64,000 nt of DNA from Scytalidium lignicola (Eukaryota > Ascomycota > Leotiomycetes), in contig NCSJ02000014.1 of the NCBI GenBank assembly GCA_002812745.2, positions 124,001 to 188,000 on the forward strand, given 5' to 3'. Each line of letters starts with the position of its first letter. The stretch's first letter is position 1. The position numbers and the translations under genes are program-made. Positions 1 to 10,635 of this stretch are shown piece by piece. The notes under the pieces are model-generated. The model did no database searches. It was not told the origin of the DNA and was given only the letters and a program-made list of their open reading frames with translations.

Positions 1-1144
1 CTCAGTCACTAATCCTATGCCTGAAGCATATATATGGCGTATCTTTGAGTGCCTAGCTCTCGCTTTATGCGTATTGGCTCATGGAAATGAAGATCTGGAA
101 GGACCTGGGTGGAATATTGAGATTTGTCATTTTGATATCAAGCCTCAAAATAGTAAGTGACATCCACGATCGAATATTGCAATACTAATTCGCTATAGTT
201 CTCATTGGAGCGTGTGACAAAGACCACCCTTACACTGGTGTTTTTAAGGTTAGTTTTTTCTTTCCAAATATTCTGCTTCTCTTAGGAAATATTTTTACTA
301 ATGTATGATATGATCACAGTTGGCAGACTACGGTTTAGCAATGCGGGTGCCTAAACACCAACCCCCTTCATGGCTCCGTGATCATGCTCATAGAGGAACC
401 CCAGGATGGCTATCAATTGTAAGTAATCATCAATCTCTCAATTACTCTCACTTCTATGAATATATGTATGTATATATACTAACAAAATCATCTGCTATAT
501 AGGAGCAAATGATGGAACATACCATAACAAACCGCCGTTACGGCACTCACACCAACATCTGGGTTATCGCGCTTTGCATGTACTCCCTCATCATGCGCGG
601 CCGCGTAGTAGACACAACCAAGCAGCCCAGCCGAGACATCTACGGTTCGCGATTCAAAACCGTCGGCGTCCAAATCGAGCGAACGCAATACAGCAAAGAT
701 CTCAAGGACACGATTCTATGGTGCCTAGCAGTCGATCCTCACCGTCGTCCGGAGCCCAGACAGCTCGTAAAGCACATCCAATCCATCATCAAAGAACAAT
801 TCCCAGACGTCCCAGTCCCCGACGATCCCCTCCACGCCGACGAAGCATTTCTGCAAGGGAATGGACTCCCAACGCCTGATGTCCAAAGTATTTCTTCGTT
901 ATCGCTCGCGGGTCTACCGGAGCAGTTTGGAAGGATTGATATGGCAAACGTACCGGCTAATATCGCTCTTCCTGTTTATCAAGGCCCTTCTCTTCATGGT
1001 GAGCGGTTTAATAAAGATATGGTGCTTAGACCGAGGCAGTCACTGAAAAGGTCGGAGAGATTTGGGTATGAGGATCAACGACACGAGCCGACGAGGGCTA
1101 GCAAGCGCTGGAAGTCAAGTATAACGAAAAATTGGTGGGGTTGA
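1..1144 (+). CDS. Atypical Ser/Thr protein kinase, 3' part (5' end outside window)
   Basis: C-terminal half of a eukaryotic protein kinase. Exons are 2-152, 199-248, 320-418 and 503-1144, joined at GT..AG introns of 46-84 nt, each keeping frame. The catalytic loop reads HFDIKPQN, so the usual HRD is HFD, and the metal-binding DFG is DYG (LADYGLAMRVP). GTPGW fits the activation-segment end and a DxxRRPEPRQLVKHI stretch fits the last helix of the lobe. After the kinase domain comes a tail of about 110 residues, hydrophilic and ending basic (KRWKSSITKNWWG). The substrate cannot be told. It converges on the bZIP gene. HFD and DYG keep the catalytic Asp residues, so activity is possible; the family resembles divergent kinases common in plant-associated fungi (inference). 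Confidence 0.85.
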
Positions 1145-1662
1145 GATTACCTGCTGGATAAGGGTGGAAATGTTGTTCATAAGAAATCGTTGTAAATTTA
1201 GTTAACAGTAATAGTAATGATAATAATGTCTTCTTTAAACTAGGTTAGTTAAGTATTTGCTACTGTTATCTCCTTTCTAACTACATCTGAGCTCAGTGCG
1301 GTTAGTCATCTAATTGGTGTTTGTCATCAGTTAGTCAGAGTGATGATTTCTAGGTAACAGCTCTATTTTTTAGATCTGATTTTTAAACAATACATTATTT
1401 TCTTTTACCTACTTTATAGGTTGCCATTGTTAGGGAGCCTCGGTTATTGTTATCAAGGCCCTCCTTTTCCTCCTATTTCCTTCCATAAATTCCCTCTATA
1501 TTTCCCATTGAGATCGTCAAAAAAAAACNTTTTTCCCCAAACCCAGAATGATACCCCGATACCCTCTTTCAGCCAGCTGAAAGTACACGCTATAAGAGTC
1601 TTCCAAAATAACTAACATTAAGCGGTGATGACAACATGTACTGTACACAGGGGGGGACAGTT
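1145..1662. other. Convergent intergenic spacer
   Basis: AT-rich spacer between the kinase stop and the proposed bZIP stop. It holds short homopolymers and one ambiguous base at 1529 after a poly-A run. I see no gene. Confidence 0.6.
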
Positions 1663-3600
1663 TCATAGGCCCATCATCTCGGCGTGTGGATAGCCCGGGA
1701 AATATTTGCCCAGGATTTCCAGGACCCGCGACATATCCAATACAGCACCGAAACTAGGACACTTGGTTAGTCTTTTCTTCCTCTTTGATTGACCAGGTAT
1801 TGGATCCGAACTACATCGTAGCATGAAATATTATTATCTGGGAAATCTCCATAGATAATGTATAAAGAGGGGAAGTGGTAAATTGAGAAAGTAACTTAAG
1901 GTCTGGAAGGTTAGGGAAGAGGAAGGAGATATTTCTGTACTTACTGTAGACAATCTACATAGGCCCTTAACTCAACTGCAAGTTCTGCTAGAAATGCCCT
2001 ATTCACCTTGTAGCTGGGTGGCAGCTTCTGCAGATGCTTCCACACCTGCACAGGTGCAATCTCATTCCCTTGTAGTGGAATATTCAGACTGTACTGTAAT
2101 AGGCGTTCAATGTCTGCCGTTGTCACGTCGTAGATTATAGGTTGTGACTGGTGTAGATTAGAGTCTATGCTAGGATTTGGGTGTTGGTTAAGGTGAGAGA
2201 TGGTGGACATGCGTGGAGTAGCGTCGGCTGGAGGTGTCCGGTTCTGCACAACTGGTGATAGTGGCTCTTGCTTCAGATTTGGGTATAGCTGGTGTGTTTG
2301 TTGTGTTTGTTGTGCTGTGGGGTGTGGTATGGTTGGCATGTATTCCATGCTTGCCATGAAGACGTGACCAGAAGCTAAGGATTCATCATCCGTACTTGAG
2401 AAGTCCTGTGATGAGTAATCTAAGTGAGATTGGCGGATGTGGGACATGCATGGCTGCTCGAGACTGTAAGAACTTTGTCAGTTTACCTTGCTGAAAGTGC
2501 AACTTAGAATACGTGGGGCATATAGATGTTTAAGTAGGGGATAATATTAGAGCTCGTGGAAGAATTGTGGAGCTTACGCTAATATGAAGTCCATTGCAGC
2601 TCGCGGGTCCTGCAAGAGTGAGTTCTCATCTTGTGCGATGGTACCTGCATTATCTTCTGGTAGTGATATATTGGCAGAAGAGTTATTCCTTTGACTAGGA
2701 CGGTTATTTGAGCTTAAGACGGCAGATGGCTGAAGAGGGATGCCTAAGTAGTTCGAAAAGTGTCCTTCATTGCCTTGAGGTTGAATTGAAGTAGCTGGGC
2801 TTTGAACCTCCTGGTAAGGATCTTGGTTTAGGTCATGAAGATGAAGATGGTGATGATATTCATGATGAAACAAATTCGAATTTCTGTTGGTACCAGGTCC
2901 AGTCGGTATTCGGGAAGGCTTTGATGCCACATTCGACCTGACGGGCTCAAAGTTAATGCTTGGTTCTTGCGAGTCGATTCCCTCTATTACAATCCGGCCA
3001 ACCTGGCTTGGGCCTGAAATTTCTTGCTTAAAAGGCTGGCTGCCTTCGTAATGAAAATTGGGTGGAAATGGAATGCTATTTTCCGAGAGATAATGCACTA
3101 GGGTGTATACTGTGCGTTGAAGAGCATCAATATTGACGGTAGCATCAGCTTCACTCTTTCGAAGACGAAGAACCTCTTTCTCAAGAGTCTTAATATAGGT
3201 CTGAGTTCGTTGGCGATGAGTTCTGGTAGGGCGGGCGTGTTAAAAGGGTGGCTAGGAATACGGGAAGATACGACCACGAATACGAGAGAAGACATACCTC
3301 TGTGCTCTTAAAACCTGCTCACGTCTTCTGGCCGACGGTTCGACTTTTGGTTTTGGATCTTCTCAAAGATAAGTAATCATTGAATGAGACCAAGACCTCG
3401 CATTTTGACTAACCTTGGCGCTTCTTCGCCCCGGATCGGCTTTCAGAAGGAGAAGTCGCGGTGGAACTGTTGCTTCCCAGTTCCACATGCTCCCCAAGGA
3501 CTCGCTTGGAGCGGCGTAGGAGGGATTGGTTCTGGTGGCCCTCCCATAACAGCTCGGAGTCGGTATCTGGCGACGGGGGCTCTTGCTTCAAACCCATCAT
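1663..3600 (-). CDS. bZIP transcription factor (Yap-like), 501 aa
   Basis: Nuclear DNA-binding regulator. Exons, from the start: 3414-3600, 3298-3361, 2578-3222, 1945-2463 and 1663-1753. The bZIP is assembled across two introns: the basic region ARRREQVLRAQRTHRQR (about residues 74-90) runs into a heptad-like helix (TYIKTLEKEVLRLRK). The long middle part is low-complexity, rich in Ser, Pro, Gln and His, as usual for activation regions. Start chosen at the first ATG (3600); a second ATG follows directly. The last exon is my proposal: frame 4 otherwise stops right at a GTAAGT donor (1944), and after a 191-nt intron (1754-1944) an exon encoding a short amphipathic tail (LDMSRVLEILGKYFPGYP) stays in frame to a stop. 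The Yap-type assignment rests on the basic region only; the target genes are unknown. Confidence 0.82.
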
Positions 3601-5196
3601 GCCGTTTATGGCATCCCAAAGATACAAATCAAGTCACGAGGTTGAAGGTTGAAAGGTTAAAGGTTGAAGGCTAAAGACAGGAAAATAAGAAAAACAAGAT
3701 ACGGAAGGCAGGATCGCTGCAGGCCGGCCCACAGGCGATGCCACTTGGATATTTAAGCTTCATGGTGACTTCAAAAAAGGTATTCTTGGTGCGCATAATA
3801 AACGTGGAGTCTTGGTGGCTATTTTGCGACGGCCCTAAGCCCAGTGCTGATGGGGTTACGCAGTCCCCTATCTCTGCTCACCCACCTTCCTCCACAGCTC
3901 GACAGCTCGACTTGGTACCGTTATAATACGGCAAACCGACCGGCCGGAATCACAGATCCGATGCCGTATGAGGTGAGATACTTATGGTTGGCACGAGTCC
4001 GCACGAATTCACACGACGTGATATCCGGAATGGCCATCCCTTAATTTCTGGGCAATCGATTGCTTGAGCCTTGGGGCGAGCATGTCCTCGCCGCGAGCCG
4101 CCGAGCGTGGTGGATGAACGGCGGCGGAGACGTGCTAATTAACCGTCTTAGCTAATCCACGCATAAGGCGCGGTTGAGGGGCGCGCAACTCGGCGCTCTA
4201 GGCGCTTTGGGAACGCGGGAAATCACGCTATGTCGCCTCCACGTGCCTTCCGCGGCTGGAGCCATGGGATCGCTATGCCTATTTGGGCCTGGCGGGCGGC
4301 TCGCTTTTAAGCTTCAACGTGCAGGCCGACAGGGGTGTTATATCCGGGCCCAAAGCTTGGCCTTGGCTTCATCCACGCTGATTGGCCGAGGCGTGAAACC
4401 CACCGCTCGTATAAGATGACGTCGCCCGGGCCCTCGTCCTTGGGCGCCCGATGGCGGCCGGTGGAGGTTCTGTTGGCCTGGTCGCTGGGGCTGAGGACAG
4501 AGGTGTACGTGAGCCTGTGAGCCCTGGGGTGCGTTCTGCGGAAATTTTTCCCGATCTATTATTCTTTGATCGCCCGTACGGGTTTTTGTATCCAATCTCG
4601 ATGGCCGCTGGTCGATGGTCGGTGAGCTGATGCTGTGTTATTCCCAGAAGGCAATTGCCGGAAACGGGTAGCCCTGGCCCATTTCATGGAAGTACGTCCG
4701 TAGTGCTTCACCGTAATATGCCACTGTACCGGTAGTTAAGTTATTTGGAAAATATCAACCTCGATGATAACCGTTGGGTTTTTTTTCCAGATATGCTTAA
4801 AAGAGTTGTGCAGGACTACCCCGACTCCCGNCCCCCCCCGTCTTCCTATTCTCAGTTTCACCAGTACAGTACTGTGATTAGTGAACAGATCAAAATAGCT
4901 TACCTGTCAACAGTCTATCACAGTCGCTTCACGCTAGCAACTAAGAACCAAGAATATGCCGTCAGCCCTAAAACAAACTACTGTGCTCTATCTACAACAT
5001 TGTCCCAATCCAGACATCGTACCGCACATCTGAACAATAAACTTTCCCCACCACCAGTAAATGGACCTATATAATCTGCAAGAAAAATTATCTGACCAGA
5101 TCTTCGCAGGGGGCCCCTTTTAGTAATGTTTCATATGATGCTGATTAAAAGCAAAAGGAACTGTTGTAACCTGTCGTGCCTGTGTGACTGTTCCAT

Positions 5197-5229
5197 GCTC
5201 CAGGCTCTAGGCTCCAGGCTCCAGGATCC
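5197..5229. repeat. Short imperfect tandem repeat
   Basis: Three to four tandem copies of a GCTCCAG/GCTCTAG unit of 7-8 nt, located in the spacer upstream of the bZIP gene. Confidence 0.6.
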
Positions 5230-5620
5230 CAACAGGTCGCGGGGAGGAAAAGCGCGTGGTGCGTGGTGCGGTACGGGGCGTCTGTGTAACGATTCAGATG
5301 TAATGATTCATATGTCAGCAAGGCAGGCTAACGTAAGTTAAACCCCGATCTACCGGCAAACTGAAATCACCCTTTAGCAAACTCAACAAAACCATAAGGT
5401 TTGAGAGTTTGCAAATTAATTAATTACTGTAAGTATAATTGTCCATATTAGCTTCTTTGGCCGTCTTTAGTGTCTGTAATATCGTTAGGCTTTGTTTCTT
5501 GACTCCTAAATCAAGCCTATTTTATTATACAGCACAAACTACAAAAATGCTAATTATACTAGAATTTATATTCGTATTGAGACCCGACGATTAATAAAAA
5601 TAGCTAAATCAATAAAGTTT

Positions 5621-5650
5621 GACCGTATTGACCGTATTGATCGTATTGAG
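5621..5650. repeat. 10-bp tandem repeat, three copies
   Basis: Unit GACCGTATT(G) repeated three times with one substitution (TCGTATTGA in the third copy), inside AT-rich spacer DNA. Confidence 0.75.
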
Positions 5651-6388
5651 TTTGCTAGGGGTCGATTTTTGTTCGATTTTGCGGTACTGTAACTTTCAGG
5701 TCGCCGATAAACCGGGATTTGACTTACTGGAAGCGTTACATTGCATACCCCACGGTACCTCCTAATATCGTAACTTGCACGTTGATATCGTAGCTCAATC
5801 GGGAAATGGGATCATGAGCATTGGCAGTATCAGGCAAGTGCCGGAGCTAACAAGATCCATTGGGGGGGCTGAGGACACTAAATTGGGACATAATAATCCT
5901 GGAATGGGATTGGTTGTTCTATGGAAACTCCACTGCCCATATTCGGACTAGCTGCAGCCGGACTTACAAAATCGCATCGACTCCGAGGCACGACATGTGC
6001 AATGTAACCAAATGAGCAACATCTGTATATGACTTAGTGAGTTCAGATATATCTAAGAGGTGAAGTGGACGAGAATGTGATAAAGAACACCAAAGCTAGA
6101 TTGGCTTCCATAACAGGTTAAGTGTAATAAAGATGAAAAACGACTAACTCGTTCTATTACTTCTAAAGGGCATTGCTGTGCATAAGGCCTACAATCACTT
6201 TGGTCAGGAGCATCTACGTTGGAAGTGTGAGTTGGATGGAAAAGTCGTTCTATAGCAACACCCGCAAATATTAGGTACCTACAACAAGAGCCCGCCGAAC
6301 TCCCCGTCACTCACAACCTTCCTTATCGAAAGCGGAAACCAGCTAGTTGCTGTCATCATAAATTAATTAAGCCGCTGTGGCTACGGCA

Positions 6389-8557
6389 TTAGTTCTCCTC
6401 TATCTTATTGACCTCAGCCTTCGCCTCCTCCCATGTCTCCTTATTTTTCTTCGCCCACTCGATTTGCGATTTAGCATATGAAATCTATATTATTTGTTAG
6501 CGCTTGCTCTTACACGGCATGATTCTGCTCCGTGGCACTGGCGAGCCATGAAATCCGTACCATGTATCTCCTCAGGTCATCCTCCTTCTCAGCCTGAAAC
6601 CTCTTCACATCCTTCAAAATTCCCGCACTTGCATCTCTGACGTCTTGCTCCGAGACGGCCTGCGCTTGCTCAAGTTGAGAAATTGTCTCCCTTGTCTTTC
6701 CAATCGTATCCCTTCTCGTTCTCTCCGGATCTACGTCAACAACGCCGTGCATTGCATGAGTGAGACGTCCAAAGATCCTGTTGGTAATGAAATTACCGCT
6801 ACTAGTTTTCCGGTGAGAGTAAGTTGGGTCTTCGGTTTGTGGGGCACCTTGGGTTGCGGATGGAGGAGCAGAACCGTCACCATGAGTAGGCGGGAAATCG
6901 GAGTCAATTGATGCAGTATCTTCTTGACTCTCTTTTTGAGGCGGGGGTGGATCCCTTGCTGAAGACAGTGATCGTCGCGGTGGAAGACCTTGTGTGCTAT
7001 TATTAAGGTATTGCTCAATTCTCCTTGCCTCAGATTCACTTCTCTCCAGGGATTCAAGTAGCGCTCGTTTCTTTACCAACTCTTCATTTGTCATTTCTTG
7101 CTGTACCCTTTTCATTACGCGATAGCGAAGGACATTGCGAACTACTCCGGCAAACTGTGCGCTTTCTCGCATTGGTTCAGCGAATGTGGCACCTAGAGAG
7201 GCCGAGAGCTCTTCTGTTGCTATGTATGAAGAATCAACTGCCTGCCCTACGCGCTCAATTGCAGCTGCTAATGATGGCGATGGTTCTGAGAGAGAAAACC
7301 CGTTAAACCGTGCGCCTAATTCAGCAAGGTCAGATGATAGGGTTGAGAGGTGCTGTAAGGTTCTGCGATTAACTTTCTCGATTGGGCCGGTTAGAAGCAA
7401 CTCAAGCTCCTTGCTTGCGGCTTCGAAATTTATAAAGTAAGGATCAAAATCTTGCTCACTCAGGCGCTGTGATTCTGGTGGAAATCTTCCCAGAGTTTGG
7501 GGACCAGATACAATATGTGCGGCAGTTGCTGGACTTCCTACATATTCAGATGGCTGAGTGGTGGAGGCAGATTTGAGTTTTGCGGATGTGGCTGGGATAG
7601 GTAGGAAAGCGTGACCTGGGGTCGGATTGCCGGGGTCCAGAGGGGGGGCTTTCATGATGGACTTTGGTATTGAAGCAATTGGATGGGAGTGTAAAACCTC
7701 ATTCTGTAGCAAAATTAGCAAAGCCAAACGCAGTTTTCAGCTAGCTAGTTACTTACCCAACTTGCGTTTGGATCGAGAAATCTCCACCAAACACCGTCAT
7801 TCCTAACCTCATCCATGCGTCTGCATCTGTTGAGGAACACAGCCAACATCCGCTTACGGAGATCAATTATTTGCTGGTCTTGCTTAGCCTTGGTAGGATT
7901 TGCTGCATAATCTGCCATTGTGTGCTTCTCTGGAATTGGGGGGATAATTAAAGTAGGGTGTAACCGGGTGAGAGCATCTCGAAGGGATGCAAACTCAGAA
8001 TACCGTCGGCGAACCTCCAAATCCTAGTCTTTATCAGTATGTAGTCGCAAAGAAAATCTGACAACATACACCTGTTCTGATGGTATATACAATATACTTT
8101 CCTCCACTTTCTAAGCTTTTGCCTGCATCTACTATCAGGATCGGCAGATCCGGGTTCTCATAGAGAATCTGCTCAATTCGACTATCATAACCACCCTTTT
8201 TTGGCCTCGGAGGACCTTGCTGTGCACTAGATCCATACTCCTCATCACTACTACCATCATTCGTATCTAAGTCGTATCGGTGCGGGCGTTGATCTGTTTG
8301 ACCCTCATTCTGGTCATCGCTTGTGGTGGAGGGGGTGCGGGGACCAGGGAAACCGTGCTCTACAAAATCCCAGTCGTCGTCAGCATCTGAGGGGTCATCA
8401 AGACAAATAGATTCCATCATCTTATATCAAGTTCAAAGTATGCAAAGCTGAATTGCTTACGAGAACTGGGTGAATGGGGATTCACTGATGGCGACGACGC
8501 AACGTCTTGTCGCTCAAAGCTGGTGCCATATGGGTTATTGTCCTCATCATTCCACAT
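6389..8557 (-). CDS. snx41: Sorting nexin Snx41/Atg20-type, PX-BAR, 639 aa
   Basis: Peripheral membrane protein of endosomes; the family works in retrieval from endosomes and in selective autophagy. Exons from the start: 8461-8557, 8070-8386, 7757-8023, 6561-7703 and 6389-6484, all phases matching. The N-terminus MWNDEDNNPYG is typical of this subgroup and is only found by using the ATG at 8557 with the intron 8387-8460; the in-frame ATG at 8420 lies inside that intron. The PX domain covers about residues 95-225, with RRYSEF, a Pro-rich IIPPIPEK loop, and a Lys/Arg-rich DLRKRMLAVFLNRC helix. The C-terminal half is helical and charged with a WAKKNKETWEEAK end, as in BAR regions. Snx41 and Atg20 are close relatives, so the exact name is less certain than the family. 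Confidence 0.88.
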
Positions 8558-10293
8558 TCTGTCTCACTAGAAGCTCCTACAGGAGCAATCAAACGCAAAG
8601 GGATGTCGCGCAACGTGATATTATGAACAAAGGTCTCCGGATAGGCATTTGTTGTTCAGAGGTTGTAGTAAGATGAAGCTCTATGTTGACAGCACCAATG
8701 ACGAAGTCAACCTGGTTTCACTGCGCACGGACCATATTGCGATTATCGCCTACTGCCATCCGTCTAGAACTTCCAAGGTTTGCACGTGCATACTTCTATT
8801 TCTTCAGTGTTTGGGGATCTAGAAGTGGAGGTTCTTCGCAGTAATGCTATTATAAATAATGGCTTGTATCCATCCATTACTACTTCTCAAACTTTCTATC
8901 TAAGAGCGAATTGGCATTCCACAAGGCAGGTAGATTAATTCTAGTCTCGTTGAAGCTTCTAAATTCTTTCTAATTCCATTCCTACACTGCTTTTGTTGAT
9001 ATCAGAGCTGTTCTTGGTCGATTGTTGCGGTAGCATCTTTCCACGCGTCTTTCCACATGTTTCATCTCATCTGGGTAATACTATTTGCTGGGTAGCAGCT
9101 TGAGTTTATCAAACGTCTGCAAGCTCTACTTCAAGGGTTCTATTTATCAAGCATGAGATTGCATGTGCTTGTAGAAGCTGTATAGATGATATCACTGGTA
9201 CCATATTCATTTTTTTAATATCGTGGCCCTTTTCCTGCTGCCCCGATCTTTCACGATAGACTGATTCTCTATTGATGTTAGAGCTTTTTAGAGCCTTGCT
9301 CAGCTAAAACATTAAACTTAAGGTAGTTATTACTCATATTAGTTGAAATAGAGGCGCCTCAGCTTGGAAAATCAATCGCCAATTACCTACCCTAACAAAC
9401 ATCGCTGTTTAAGTTATGGAGATTGTGGCAATATCACGTGACATATTAGGATTCAGCTTGAAACTTCCACGACTTGCTAAGCTTCATAGCAGTTCCGGTC
9501 AATGTGTTAATACGCAGCTCTGAGATTCCTAACAATCGACTAGATCTGAGCCCCTTCGCTGGTTGTGGACTCGTTTATTTTTCATCAGTTTATATATTGT
9601 TTCTTAGAAGAGATTAGGCAGCCGGCGAACACCCTTTCTATTCCATTGTTTGGGATCTATGTACAATCCGATATTGACTCAATTTTTGGGCCACTGAAAG
9701 TGTCGGTGAGATCTAATATCTTGATAAGATAACGTTATGTAGAAATTTTCGATAGAAATAGATCAAAACCTTATCCACTAGCTTGCTACAAATGAAGTAT
9801 TTCTACACGAATATGGACGAGTCGAATTACAGAAACTTACCTTTTCAACGTCTTTTAAATATAAGACGATGAGATGTTCAGCACAGCGCCATAACTGCCG
9901 CAAATTTCACTTACGAATTGAAACTGGGTTCCGTAGCACATTAGAAACTTTCTAGATTCGTTCCGATTTATCAGATTTGCGGGATGAAGCAATTGCATTT
10001 CAAGATGTATATGTGCACGGAGTTATAAGACCTTGGAATTCCTTCGATAACACGAGCCAATATCCACTTCCTATCAATTGTTCATCCTCCATCTTATCTA
10101 TCCCTTTCCTGCTACTTCACATGATGATCACCAATGACATTCTCGAGACCAGACTCTAAATCTCACATCTGGAAAGCAAAAATTCAATGACATCGGTCGA
10201 TAAGGTGTGTGGCGGGCACATTCTTATTGCATAGTTGCGGCTGTAGTAGCTACCTCGGGATCACAAGATGTTCTATCATCCATTCTATACTCG
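8558..10293. other. Long AT-rich spacer
   Basis: No supported gene between the start of the sorting nexin gene and the candidate small gene at 10294. Only short ORFs are present, such as the one at 9977-10159, and none has domain-like composition. It may include the sorting nexin promoter. Confidence 0.5.
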
Positions 10294-10517
10294 TTAGGAT
10301 ACTGCTTCTTTAGGAAACACTGGTATAGGAAAAGCATACGTAGGGGTAGACTAGCAAAATGTTAGTGCTTTATCCTAATTCAAGCACAGAAGAAAACTGA
10401 ACAATCTTGGTGCATACGAACCCAGAAACGAATAGCTTTTATTACAACCATCGCGAGTGCACCCCAGAGAAATAATGCTACGATGACAATCAAGGCAATC
10501 GCTCTATTGTCAAACAT
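10294..10517 (-). CDS. Candidate tiny single-pass membrane protein (about 50 aa)
   Basis: Exon 10422-10517 encodes 32 residues from an ATG: MFDN, then a strongly hydrophobic run (IALIVIVALFLWGALAMVV), then basic KAIRFW. It is flanked by intron-like signals on both sides. Upstream, a GTATGT donor pairs with CACTAACTA and a GGCAG acceptor just before the exon (5' UTR intron). Downstream, GTTCGT pairs with GCACTAAC and a GCTAG acceptor (10351-10421). Reading on in phase gives 17 more residues to a stop at 10294. Another frame of the last exon stays open to 10224, so the C-terminus is uncertain. No family recognised. The rationale is the two good introns around one hydrophobic exon. Confidence 0.4.
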
Positions 10518-10635
10518 ATTGTATATCCTGCCACATATCTAGTTAGTGCCTACACAATAACATGCTCCAAACACTACCGCTTCCCATAGATACATACTTG
10601 ATATGGTGTCAAGATGAAACGCAAAGGTTATTTTC

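Larger units (their letters stand above)
3601..6388. other. 2.8 kb upstream region of the bZIP gene
   Basis: No convincing gene. 4040-4560 is clearly GC-richer than its surroundings and has an ATTGG (inverted CCAAT) box at 4381. 5340-5650 is very AT-rich. One ambiguous base lies at 4831. The length and the composition change suit a long regulatory region or 5' leader of the regulator gene that starts at 3600, but this is inference. Scattered ORFs on both strands here show no protein-like composition. Confidence 0.5.

Noticed and set aside
4040..4600. GC-rich ORFs on both strands upstream of the bZIP gene
   Set aside because: Overlapping frames on both strands, no domain, no splice support; high GC alone lengthens ORFs.
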